DNA from: Sesamum alatum
Lineage: Eukaryota; Streptophyta; Magnoliopsida; Lamiales; Pedaliaceae
NCBI GenBank assembly: GCA_034509735.1
Contig: JACGWO010000013.1
Coordinates: 12,110,136 to 12,174,135, forward strand
DNA: 64,000 nucleotides
Direction: 5' to 3'
Shown here: positions 12,197 through 23,782 of the stretch, piece by piece
How positions within the stretch are numbered: position 1 is the first letter of the stretch
Layout: every line of letters begins with the position of its first letter
Translations under genes and position numbers: made by a program
The notes under the pieces: generated by a model
What the model was told of the DNA's origin: nothing
Databases searched by the model: none
Seen by the model: the letters and a program-made list of their open reading frames with translations, nothing else

Positions 12197-14034
12197 CCGG
12201 TTCGATGTAAGGGGCATAGATCTATGTGTTTGGCATGATCTACTTGCTTTTAAATGGCTTTATTGGCATGTTAGCTTACATAAATATATGAATAATATGA
12301 TGATTCAATTGTTTCGATTTAATGGACTTTTGGCATGCTTAATTTTGTTAGAATTGATCTAAAATTGCATGCTTATTTTCAGAATAATATTAATGTTATT
12401 GTGCTGAAACAGTTTTTTAAAAAAAAAAAAAAAAAATTTGTCGGGCCGGCAGTGGCCGCGCACAGGCGGGCGCGAAGCTCAGCGCGCGCGGGCACGCGCG
12501 TGTGCTATGCGCAGCCGGCCGCTGCTGGCCGAGGGCCAGCGCGCGGCACAGCGTGCGCGCGCAGGCGCTGCCCTGTGCGCGCGGCCGGCCGGCCAGCACA
12601 ACGGCTGGGCTGTTTTGTGCCGTTTTTCGACTTTTTTCCGAAAAATTTGATTTTCTGTATTTTCTGCACGATATTCTGAAAATATGTTAATTTTGCATTT
12701 TTGATTTTGGGATAATTGGATTATTCCTTGAATTAAATTTGCTTAATTAATTTGGGATTAATACATGCATTGGATGCATTGTGTAAAATGTCCATTAAAT
12801 TTGAAATTTGAATTTTGCATATTATTTATATGTTTATGCTTTTGTGATGTTGGACATCACTTGGATATTTGGAATATCCATTGATTTTATTGCATGATTA
12901 TTTGGAATAATTATGTTATATGTGAGTTGATGGAATCAACATGGGATGATCACAAAGCCGTAGACCTTGTGTATGGATGAATGAATGTTTATTTATTTTC
13001 TGTTGGGTGGGACCTGCGTGCCTCTTGTTTTTGGGACTATCATCTCCCGTATTTTCAGCCTCATGATGTTAAGGCTTGTTTTCTTTATTACCAATGTATT
13101 ACCTTCAGTTGTAATGAGAGTAGATAAGATTGGTGAAGTTTCAATTTTAACAAGCAATTGGAGTCGGAGACCCCAAGGAGGAGCATCAAGGCGTGAAACA
13201 AGAGCACTACAAGGCCCATTGGAATGACACTGGGTATATTACTATTGTAATAATTTAGGACCACCCTAGACAGACCATAGACTCACTGCGGGCTCAGTGG
13301 GTCGCATAGGTTGGGCTTGTGATCATCCTAACAGGGGTATGCTATGTTTTATGCATGCGGCGTTTTTTATTTATCGCTTTAAATATTGGATATTTATGCA
13401 TGCTAAAACACCATAATGTGATGAGGTCTCGGTCACACTTAAACTCTCATTTGGTTGGACCAAATTAAATATTAAGCCCAGAACGGACTTGGATCAAAAT
13501 GGTATTTTGGTCTGTCTGAGCCTTCCATCCACAGCAATGTGGTGAGAAAGCTACCACTACCCAAGTGTGGTCTCACGAGTCGTGCCACACTTGGACTAGC
13601 GGAAAGCTGCACTATTGTTGTAAACAAAAAGACTGCGCTCGCTGTTTCCCTGTCTCACGAGTCGTGGGGGGCGACAGTTTGAGGCATGATTTGGTTGATG
13701 GGTCGGGCCCAACACTGAGTAACATGGTTCGCTTGGAGTCCTCGGGACCATGTGAATAGGTGAGGAAAAATATCTTGGGAATCTCATTGGATGAGAATGA
13801 TATTGGATATCTCCCACAAGGTCTTCTTCATGTGAATCGTAAAAGCGGGGCATGGAGATTACGCTTGTGGATCCCAAGCCTACTAGGAAATGGTTTCCCG
13901 AAACTCCGCTTGAGAGTGGCGGATTTTCGTATAAATAGTGGGAGGGTTAAAGACTAAAAGACCAAGTCTTCAACTTGAACAATAATATTACCATCATCTG
14001 CTAATTTCTGCTTTACATTTTCATTAATGTAGAT
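12197..14034 (+). other. long untranslated leader of copia E
   Basis: About 1.85 kb separates the primer-binding site from the gag ATG. It contains an A17 run (about 12419-12436) and a very GC-rich CGCG-repeating patch (12437-12620), which stands out against AT-rich surroundings. There is a conserved CTGCGGGCTCAGTGGGTC-type block near 13288, and two CACGAGTCGTG motifs at 13574-13584 and 13656-13666. The same components in the same order occur in the leaders of B and C (minus strand). The short open frames over the GC patch look like compositional artefacts. The role is unknown; packaging or dimerisation signals are possible. Confidence 0.75.
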
Positions 14035-17000
14035 ATGTCTAAGAACCCGTTAACCATGATTCTTGAGACTAACAAATTCAACGGAACGAACTACTCGGAC
14101 TGGCTGAGAAACCTGAGGATTGTCCTCAGTTTCGAGAACCAAGGCTACGTCTTGGACGAGCCGCCACCGAGCGACTTACCGGAGGGGTCCACGCCTGAAG
14201 AACGTTTGACGTTCGAGAAATGGCATGAGGACAACCGGAAAGTACGCAGTATCATACTGGCTTCAATGTCTAACGACATCCAGAAGCAGTATGAGAGGCT
14301 GGACAATGTCTCCGCCATAATGCTCCGCATGAACGAGGTTTATGCGGTTTCGGATAGGCATATTAGATATGCCGCCACAAAAGCATTCTTTGGCACCAAG
14401 CTCGCTGAAGGAGCGTCTGTACAGAGTCATGGGGTCAAGATGCTCTCCCTAGTGGAGAAACTCGAGGACCTTAAAGCTGGGCTTAACAATGACACATACA
14501 TTGACGTGATCCTCCAGTCGCTTCATCCATCCTATGACCCGTTTGTTGTAAACTACAACATGAACGGACTTGAAAAGTCTATTCATGAGTTGATCAACAT
14601 GCTGGTCCAATACAAGGCAACGACCCACAAGTCAGCGCCGGCGGTATTGATAGGAGAGGTTTCGACCTCCAAGGCGAATGGCAAGAGGGCCGGACGCTGG
14701 AAGAGGAAGAAGGGCAAAGGGAAGACGGTTGCGGCCCCTGCTTGCGCTCCGGGCGTCCCTGTTGCTCCGGTTAGACCGAGCAAATGGAAAGGGAAGGCCC
14801 GTGGTTCTCAGCGATCCAAGGCAAATGATGTCTGCATACATTGCCAAGGGAAAGGGCATTGGAAGAGGGAGTGCCCACAACTCCTCTCCAACCCAGGTGT
14901 GTTTGTGGTTGAAGTTAATATGATTACTAATTCTGCTTCATGGGTATTGGATACCGGGTGTGGTGCTCACATCTGCAATGATCTACAGGCACTGCAAAGA
15001 AGCAGAAGGCTAACCAAGGATGAGATGATCCTGAGGCTAGGCGATGGCAAGGCCGTTGCTGCGGAGGCCGTAGGATCACTAGAGTTAGCCATTAGTAGTC
15101 ATGTTAGGATTGTACTGAACGACTGTTTCTATGTACCTAGCATGATTAAAAACATTGTTTCCATCCCGGTCCTTGATAAGGAGGGATATGAATTTACCAT
15201 CAATAAAAACGGTTTTTTCATTATCAAAGATGGTATTTCTCATTTGCTTGGTACATTGGTCAACGGTCTGTACATACTTCAACAGTCTAATTGGATTATG
15301 ACTGCAGAACACAAACGAAAACGTGATGATCATAATAACGCACAGATATGGCATGCGAGGTTAGGTCATATCTCTAAAGATAGGATAAGAAGGTTGGTGG
15401 ACTCAAAGAGTCTAGAAATAGACGATTTGGACAACCTACCGACCTGCAAATCCTGTCTAAAGGGAAAGATGACCAAGAAACCCTTTGTTGGACAAAGTAC
15501 GCTAGCCAGTGGTCTGTTGGATTTGATCCATACAGATGTCTGTGGTCCACTAAATACTCAGGCTAGAGGTGGGTACTCGTACTTCATAACCTTTACCGAT
15601 GATCACTCACGGTATGGTTATGTTTACCTGATGAGGTACAAGTCTGAAGCCTTTCGAAGGTTTAAGGAATACAGACTTGAAGTAGAGAACCAAACCGGTC
15701 GAAAGATCAAAGCCCTTCGGTCGGACCGAGGTGGAGAGTATTTGAGTGGTGAGTTTACTGATTATCTAAAAGAGAATGGGATTCTCTCTCAGTGGACCCC
15801 TCCTGGAACACCGCAGCTTAATGGTGTGTCTGAAAGGAGGAATCGGACCTTGTTGGACATGGTCCGATCCATGATGAGTTTTACCGAACTACCCCTTTCC
15901 TTCTGGGGATACGCTCTTGAGACGGCGGCCAAAGTTTTGAACTTGGCGCCATCTAAAAGGGTATCCCAGACGCCATATGAGATATGGCATGGCAAGCCTG
16001 CCTCCTACAAATACTTGAAAGTGTGGGGTTGCCCCGCATATGTCAAGAGATTAGTGGGTGATAAACTGGACTCGAGGTCTAGTTTATGCAGGTTCATCGG
16101 CTATCCGAAAGAAACTGCAGGGTATTATTTCTATGATCCCTCCGAGCAAAAGGTTTTTGTCTCGCGAACGCAGTGTTCTTGGAAAAAGGTTTTCCATCAG
16201 ATAGTCGACGCGATGAGGTACTCCTTGAGGAATCAAGTGAGGTACCCCATGAGGCGGCAGTGACATCTGAGCCAGTGGTTCCCACTGATATTGTTCCAGT
16301 CCTCCGTAGGACGGCCAGAGTATCCCATGCACCTGATAGGTATGGATTTCTGGGCCTGACCGGTCAGTTGGATAATGATCCAAAGACATACGGAGAAGCG
16401 ATGTCGGACATCGATTCGGACAAGTGGCTTGAGGCCATGAAATCCGAGATGGACTCGATGGGTATAAACAAGGTTTGGACCTTAGCAGATCTACCAAAAG
16501 GGGTTAAACCCAAAGCTGGAACATACGTTTTGATGAAGTCATATGGGGATATGATTTCATCAAGAACGAGTCCGATCCTTGTGTATACAAGAAGATCAGT
16601 GGGAGCTCAGTTGCGTTTCTGGTGCTTTACGTGGATGACATCTTGCTCATTGGGAATGATGCTAAGATGTTGGGTACCACTAAAGCTTGGCTGTCAATGC
16701 AATTCTCCATGAAGGATATGGGCGAGGCATCCTACATCCTTGGCATCAAGATCTACAGGGATAGATCTAGAAAGATGTTAGGAATGGCCCAATCCTCGTA
16801 CATTGAGAAAGTCTTGAAGAGATTCAAGATGGAGAACTCAAAATGAGGATGCCAGCCTATGAGGCATGGAATTAAGATATCCAAGAAGCAGTCTCCTAAG
16901 ACTGATGAGGAGCTTAAAAGGATGTTGGACGTCCCCTATGCTTCAGCCGTAGGCAGCATATAGTATGCTGTTCAGTGCACTAGACCTGATGTGGCTTTCG

Positions 17001-17590
17001 CTTTGAGCGTAACAAGCCGATATCACTGGAGTGCAGTCAAGACTATCCAAAAGTACCTGAAAAGGACTAAGGACATGTTCTTGATCTACGACGGTGGAGG
17101 GTTGATACTGGAAGGCTATAGCGACGATAGCTTCCAGTCGGATGACGATGATGCCAAGTCTCAGTTTGGTTTTTTATTTAGACTAAATGGTGGCGTGGTT
17201 ACTTGGAAGGGTTCCAAGCAGGCTACCACGGCGGACTCCACCATAGAGTTTTGAATACATAGCGGCTTTGGAAGCTGCTAAGGAGTGGTTTGGTTGATGA
17301 GCTACATCCAAGGGTTGGATGTAGTACCTAGCATTGCTAAGCCTGTAATTATCTTTTATGATAACAACGGGGCGATAGCGCTAGCAAAGGAACCGAGATC
17401 TCATCACCATCCAAGCATATTCTTAGACGCTACCATCTACGTAGATAGATGGATAGCAGGAGTGACGTTCGGTTGGACCGAGTCAGCTCCGCAGAAAACA
17501 TAGCAGATCCACTTGCTAAGCCCATGTCGCAAGTTGCCCATACTCACCATCTGAATAAGAGGTTCGAGGTCAATGGGTGATTGGCTTTAG
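14035..17590 (+). pseudogene. copia E gag-pol, broken
   Basis: Start ATG at 14035 gives MSKNPL, as at the gag starts of B and C. The order is UBN2-type Gag (residues 1-200), a CCHC zinc knuckle (C267-C280, CIHC...HWKREC) and protease LDTGCG (Asp306). GAG-pre-integrase follows (about 440-490), then integrase with D501, D564 and E600, which is D(35)E spacing. The first frame is intact for 742 codons. A one-base loss near 16168 moves pol to another frame. Near 16511 about 330 bp of RT is missing compared with copia D, joining the KGVKP region to the block just before GYDFI. YVDD remains at 16628-16639. Further stops occur at 16844 and 16962, with frame loss near 17250. The natural end is TAG at 17588-17590. 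Confidence 0.93.
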
Positions 17591-17593
17591 GTC

Positions 17594-17603
17594 AAGTGGG
17601 AGA
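17594..17603 (+). promoter_or_regulatory. polypurine tract of copia E
   Basis: AAGTGGGAGA directly before the 3' LTR, identical to that of copia D. Confidence 0.8.
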
Positions 17604-17604
17604 T

Positions 17605-19834
17605 TGTTGGAATAGGTGACCAGAAAGCCAATAGGTTTGGCAATTTGTAACCTATCCGACAACTTGATGTGAATGTAATATTATTATGTGGTGAATAAGA
17701 TGAGTATTCGTCACCAATGGTACCTTCTTTGTTGCGCTCATCTTACATTTGTTAAAACGGTGTTTAACTTATATCGCAACAAAGCCCACAGACCATGGAT
17801 AACAACTCGTGCAGTTGGGCCACGCATTGGATGGTGGTCATGAAACCAACTGATTAAGAGTTGGATCTGAAACGTTCCAAGTCGAGGACCTCGAGACAGG
17901 GCATCGAGAGTCCTATTGAGACTTGCGTCAAGAGTCGTGTTCATTGGATGAGTGCCGTGTTTCATCGGCGACAGGCGTGGGACGCCTACACGATCTTGAT
18001 GGGTTGGTCGACTGGGGTCGAGCCGACTGGACTGACTCGCGGGGATCATCATATGGAAGCCTTGGAGGCTTGGTTGGTATGATTGGTTTTCCCCAGTTCC
18101 GATAGTACGGGAGTAATCCTCAGACTTGAGGGATCATGGCAGTCGCGTGCACAGGACGGCTGTATCTTGGATCTGGCGAGAGGTAATCATTCTGTAAGAT
18201 GATTATCATAAGCCTTGTCCAGTGCAGTCAGAATGTGTAGCGAGGACGGTGGATTCCAAGAAGAGGATTCGTCCCCTGTTAGTATGTGACAGAGGTATCT
18301 CCTATGCACTCGGAGACACGTTCATGTTGTTTGAAGCTGTGGCCACAGCGGTTGGTCGAACAGGGAATGGTTTCCTGTGTTGACACAATGAAGCATACGT
18401 GGTCTCGAGTATTAAGCATAGATGCCTAGTCAAGGATGGGAACCGACGCCTAATTCCATACCCTAGACTAAGGCCGGGAGACGGTAGACGAAAGGATCGT
18501 ACCCGTATGGAATCGGCGCCTAAATGTTCACGCCAATTCACCTAGTCTCTAGTGCCATGGACCGTTGCTAGACGGCCACCCATGGTAACGGGCCCTTGTG
18601 GGACACGGGACCAAGTCTAGCTGAGGGTGAACCTAAAGGGTCACACACAAATCACCGAAGAGGTTGAGAGATCGACTTGGAGTCAATCTCGAAGGATAAA
18701 ATAAGTAATTGGATTACTTAAGGGAAAGTCCATTGGATGGACGGGCCGATATTGTATCGGGCTTTCATTTAATCGGTAAATTGGATTTTCGATTAAATAT
18801 GGAAAGTTGAGATGTTGAGACGTTAGATCTTTTAATTGAATTAAAAGATCAACGGGAATAATTTAAGTGGACATTAAATTGGATTTAATATTGGGTTCGT
18901 CGTAATTGGATTACGATAAAACCCGGTCCGTTAAATTATACCCGAGAGGAGAAATAATTCCTAATTTGGAATAGGAAGAAGTTGGACTTCTTCCCTTAAT
19001 TAAACATAGCCGACATGCTCCCTTGGAGGAAGCAAAATCAGCCATGTTGCATGCTAGGTGGTATGTTGACTTGTCTCTTTTGGAAAGAGACAAATCAACT
19101 CCAATCAAGCTCTTCCCTTTTGGTATGATTTGATCATACCATAAATTTTGGTAGGCTTGATTGAAGAATTGATGGTGATTGATTGGAATGAATCTAGACA
19201 TCCTTGGATGAACCTAGACACATTCCAATAATCACATTAATTATGTATATATATTAGAATATACAACACCAATCATAAGTGATTCATTATTCATCTTTTT
19301 CTAGGAAAAAGAGAAGACAAAAATCCTCTCCTCTCTCTCAAAATTTTGTGCTCCCTCCCTCTCATACACTTGTGTTCTTCACTTGATTTTGAATCAAGAA
19401 GAAGAACAAAGTAAGTTTAAGAGAACACTAATTCATAGTGTTCTTCTCTTAAACCGATTCCTTCTAAAACCCGTTCTTTTCTAGCAAGAAGCGCGTGTGT
19501 TTCTTCCGGTGTGGTGTGGATCACCTTTGGAGAATCCATACGTTTGGATTTTGTGAGCATTCCGGAGAAGGAACAATGCAAGTAGCCGGGAGCATACGCT
19601 AAACAATCAAAGGTAACGGTTTATTACACTTTGATTGATTTCATTTGTATATCTATGCCCTATGTGCTTAAATATATGTTTTAATATTTACACATCCTAC
19701 ATCGAACGCCCGGTTGAGCACCCAAGGGTACACCCCTTGGGATTCGCGTATTTTTGAATTTGATTTAAATTTACGCACATTTCTCCCCTCTCTCGCTTCC
19801 GCTCGCGCTCCCGGGCGGATCCGCTTGTCCTTCA
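17605..19834 (+). repeat. 3' LTR of copia E (2230 bp)
   Basis: Near-identical partner of 9956-12182, starting TGTTGG and ending GTCCTTCA. The conserved LTR block is at 18538-18647. Most differences from the 5' LTR are C/T or G/A, consistent with methylated-cytosine decay after insertion. Confidence 0.95.
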
Positions 19835-19839
19835 CAGCT
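19835..19839. repeat. target site duplication of copia E, right copy
   Basis: CAGCT, matching 9951-9955. The surrounding sequence is the pol of copia A' on the minus strand. Confidence 0.92.
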
Positions 19840-21779
19840 TTAGTGAAACCATCAGATAACTGCTCATTTGTGTTGACGAACTCCAAGTAAATTTCCAGAT
19901 TACTTACACGATTCCTTATGAAATGGTGATGAAGTTCAATGTACTTCAACCTTGCATGGAAAATAGGATTCTTCGTCATTGCAATAGTAGACATATTGTG
20001 ACTAAGATTTTTGTGGGAGCTTCCTGTTGTTGCTCCACATCATGTGAAATCCTTCTCAACCAAATTGCTTCACAAGCCGCTTCGGTAGCGGCAATGTATT
20101 CTATTTCTGCTGATGAGAGTGCTATTGATTTTTCTTTATGCCCTTGAAATTATTTTCGTTCCTAAGCAAAATACGTAGCATGTCGTACTTTTTCGATCAT
20201 CGATGGATCCACCCCAATTACTATCTATATATCAAATAAGCTTATTTTATTTCTCTTTGACATATTTCATGCCAAGTTTTCTTGTACCTTGAAGGTAGCA
20301 CAAAATTCTCTTATCAGCTGTAAAATGCAATTTGCTTGGTTCGTTCATGAATCTTGATATGAGGCTAACTGGATATACAATATCGGGCCTTGTGTTAGTC
20401 AGTAGATCAGCGAACCTACAAGACTTCGATAAATCTTCGGATCAACTTTACATGCGCCGTCATTTAACTGCAAGTTCTCATTGACTGCAAGTGGAGTTCA
20501 AATTGGCTTGCGGTTTTGCTTTTGAAACTTTTCTAACATACCTTCAAGATATTTTTCTTGAGAAATAAACATTTCTCCTTTTGACTAACGGACTTGAATT
20601 CCACGAAAATATTTCATCAATCCCAAGTCAGTCATCTCGAATTCCCCCACCATTGCCTTTTTGAAAAATCTTGCACTATGATTGGATTTGTCCCAGCATA
20701 AATCAAGTCATCAATGTAAAGACAAACAATAAGAAAATCTTTTGTACCTTTCTTTACGTACAATAACGGCTCATTTTGACTTCTTTCAAATTCATTAGAC
20801 TGAGAGTATCCACCAATCTTGGTATTCCAAGCTCAAGGTGCTTGTTTGAGCCCATATAATGCTTTTTTGAGGCGATGGACTTTTTCTTCTTTCCATGAAC
20901 AATATAGACTATTGGCTGCTCCACGTACACTTCTTCTTCTAATTCGCCTTTGAGAAAAGTTGATTTCGCATCCAACTGATAAACTGGTAATACCAATTGA
21001 ACAGATATAGCAAGAACAATACGGATTGCCTCCATTCTTGCCACTAGTGCAAATGTCTCTGTGAAGTCAACTCCGGGTTGTTGAGAATATCCTTTCGCAA
21101 CTAAGCGAGCTTTGTGCTTGTGAATTGAACCATCTTCCTTGTATTTTGTCTTGTAGATCCACGTTACGCTGATCACATTTTTTCCATCTGGAAGGTCTAC
21201 AAGACTCCATGTATGATTTTTCTCAATGCTACTTCATTCATTGTTTTTTTTCAAACTTCTTCCTTCGCAGCTTCATCAAATTTTTGTGGCTCACTGACAA
21301 AAAAATGCGATATCACATGAATCATATATTTCTCTTAAGCTTTGAACTTTCCTTACCGGACTCTCTGATTCTGGTTCAATATCACTACCACTTGATGTCC
21401 TTGCATCATCTCACATACTTGGTTGAACAATCCGTTTTGATAAAAACATTGGTGATATCAGTTGAGACGACAGTCTGATCAACATCCCAATTCCATGATT
21501 GCATTTCATCAAAAATAACATCTCAGAAAATTATGAGTTTGTGTTTTCTCGAGTCAAACAATCGATATCCCTTAGACTCATCACTATATCCAACAAAGAT
21601 AAGTTTCTCGCCTTTTTTTATGAAATTTTTCCCTTTGTTGAGATGGAATATGTGAATAAGCAATGCAACCAAAAACTTTAAAATGATTTACCTAAGGCTT
21701 TCTTTGATGCCATGCCTCATATGGAGTCTTATTCGGAACCACTTTTGTTGGTGACCGACTCAAAATATATACTGATATA
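19835..21779 (-). pseudogene. copia A' pol (integrase end, RT, RNase H), broken
   Basis: Minus-strand pol remnant. From high to low coordinate it encodes the integrase end (TPYEAWH near 21715), an integrase-to-RT spacer and RT. RT blocks are WIYKTKYKEDG and ARLVAKGYSQQPGVDFTETF at 21100-21160, LDAKSTFLKGELEEEVYVEQP near 20940-20985, and the active site YIDD at 20707-20718. RNase H follows (SADEIEYIAA region near 20090, FTKA at about 19841). Its sequence differs clearly from B-E, which supports a separate lineage. Several frameshifts and stops are visible. The 5' part is lost at the junction with B. Confidence 0.85.
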
Positions 21780-23782
21780 TGAAAGCCTAAGGTAGGCGTG
21801 TGGATCATCCTGGGAGGAGCGTGAATGCAGAAGCGCGATATAAAATAAATTATGAAAATTTAAAGCATGCTCATACATAAATGAAAACAACATGTTCAAG
21901 GGATGTTCCCTTGAACCTCCCGGGCATTCAGTGTATCCCATGACTAAATTAGAGGCATGCAAATCATGAAGGCCATAGGGTGTGGAAATCGAAAAAACAC
22001 CAAAACGAAATAACCTACCCGGGTGTCATTTTGTCTTCAAACTGCTACTCACATTTTTTTCCCGTTTTGCACCAAGATCTCGAATTTGAGACCCTCTAAA
22101 TCCTACACACAATCCACCCATGTATCTTGATCCTCGTGCTAGCAAAAAAGCAAATGTATGTATTTAGAAAAAGATGAATCGACCAAACGTTATGAATTAA
22201 CGTAATCAATCCTCCATAGATTCAATGTATAAAGCAAAGAATCAAAAGACTTGTCTTGGGAAAGGGAAGTGGACGAGCAAGAGGAGAGGGACGAGTGGTG
22301 TGTGTGTGTGTGTGCGTGTTTCTTGAATTTCATCATCTTTCTAAAGTATTAACCTAGGAGTATATATAGAGGAGGAATCCTATTCCTCTTTAAACTCCAA
22401 CTTTAGAAACTTGGTTTGACTAGGATTTTGACCTAGTCAAAGTCCTAGTCAAACTAGGCTTAGATTAGTCAAACCAATTTTGGCCATCCATCTCTCCTCT
22501 TTAATCTCAACCATCCATTTATTTTGTGGAATATTTAAATCCAATTTAAATAATCCATGGGGCTTAAATAAATAAAAAATAATAATAATATTTATTTTGA
22601 GCCCACATAATTTATTTCAATAAATCTAATTTATTTATTAAGTTAATTCCTCTTAATCCAATTAAAGGAATCAACATCCCAAGAAAAAGAGAACCGATTA
22701 AATCCAATTTAAATTGTTCAACCTCTCTAAATTTAATTTTAAATTAAATACCTTTGATGCGTGCGAATTGTGTGTAACTCTTTAGGTTCACCGTCAGCTA
22801 GACTTGGCCGAACTCCCAACCATACTATGGCAGAACTTCGTCCGTTACCATGGGTGGCCGTCTAGCAATAGTCCATGGCACTAGAGATTAGGTGAATGTT
22901 TATGGTGTGAAAATTTAGGCTCTTTAGTACGTCTATCCTCCCATCTACAATCTCATGACTTATAGTCTAGGACATGGAAATGTAGGTACCCATTTTCAAC
23001 CTAAGCCTTGCCTCGTCCATACTAAACGTCACAGGGGTCCTACCCTTTTGTTCAGTTACTGTGGCTACAGATTTATCAGTGACGAGTCTTAGAGTAAAGT
23101 GAGATATCACCGTCAGCCTTCTGACAGGAGATGGATCCTCTTTCGGGATCTACTATCACACTACACATCTTGACTGCACTAGATAGGACTTATGACTACC
23201 GAGTGACTACGACTAAGCAGCCTCTTGCCATACCTAAAATACAGGCACGGTGTGCAGGTGATCTCAGTAATCCCTCAAGTCCAATGATCAACTTGTACTG
23301 TTGGAACCGGGAATACAAGTCATACCTAACTGACCCTACTCAAGGTCTTCCATATGACGGTTCCCACGAGTCACCTCAGTCAGCAGCCACCTAGCTGGCT
23401 GACCCACTAACACTACATGGACGAGCCTCGTCACTTGTCGATGAAACGCGAGTGCAGATGCTTAGTGCAAGTCTCAAATGGATTCTCGATGCCCTATCTC
23501 GAGATTCCTTGACTTAGAGTATTTCAGACCAATCCGGAGAAACTGATTTCATGAACCTACCATCCAATGCGCAGTTCCAGTTTCCCGGAATGTAATTTCG
23601 GTCTGTGGGCTTTGCTTGTGCAATGAATAATTAATACAAAGGAATAAAGTGAACACAGACAAAGTATTAGCCAAATGAATATCACTTTCTTATTTTATTA
23701 CAATTTATTAAAACTTTGAAATTGTTCAGACATAGGTTACATTAGCCCAATTAGATTGGTTTCACAGTCACCTATTCTAACA
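21780..23782 (-). repeat. 3' LTR of copia B (about 2003 bp)
   Basis: On the + strand it runs from TGAAAGCCTAAGG to CACCTATTCTAACA. On the minus strand it therefore starts TGTTAGAATAGG, as in D, and ends GGCTTTCA. It includes a (GT)n tract at 22297-22318, a TATATATA box near 22355-22370 (minus orientation) and the conserved LTR block at about 22770-22890. Confidence 0.9.

Larger units (their letters stand above)
9956..19834 (+). mobile_element. complete copia element E with both LTRs
   Basis: A structurally complete Ty1/copia insertion: 5' LTR 9956-12182, tRNA-Met-type primer-binding site 12185-12196, long leader, gag-pol 14035-17590, polypurine tract 17594-17603 and 3' LTR 17605-19834. It is flanked by CAGCT duplications. 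By eye the LTRs differ at about 35 positions in 2.23 kb (about 1.6%), mostly transitions. The RT lacks about 330 bp and the frame is broken in several places, so it cannot move by itself. It sits inside copia A'. Confidence 0.95.
9600..21779 (-). mobile_element. old copia element A' (minus strand), split by copia E
   Basis: A Ty1/copia element of a different lineage from B-E, with a short LTR. Its 3' LTR is at 9600-9890. Its polypurine tract and pol C-terminus are at 9891-9955. The rest of pol resumes after the E insertion at 19835-21779. Read on the minus strand, the pol frame crosses the E insertion without loss once one CAGCT copy is removed, which confirms that E inserted into it. Its 5' part is missing: at 21780 it is cut by copia B. 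Confidence 0.88.

Noticed and set aside
23131..23394. 87-codon frame inside the copia B LTR
   Set aside because: LTR sequence. The frame is not conserved in the related D LTR.
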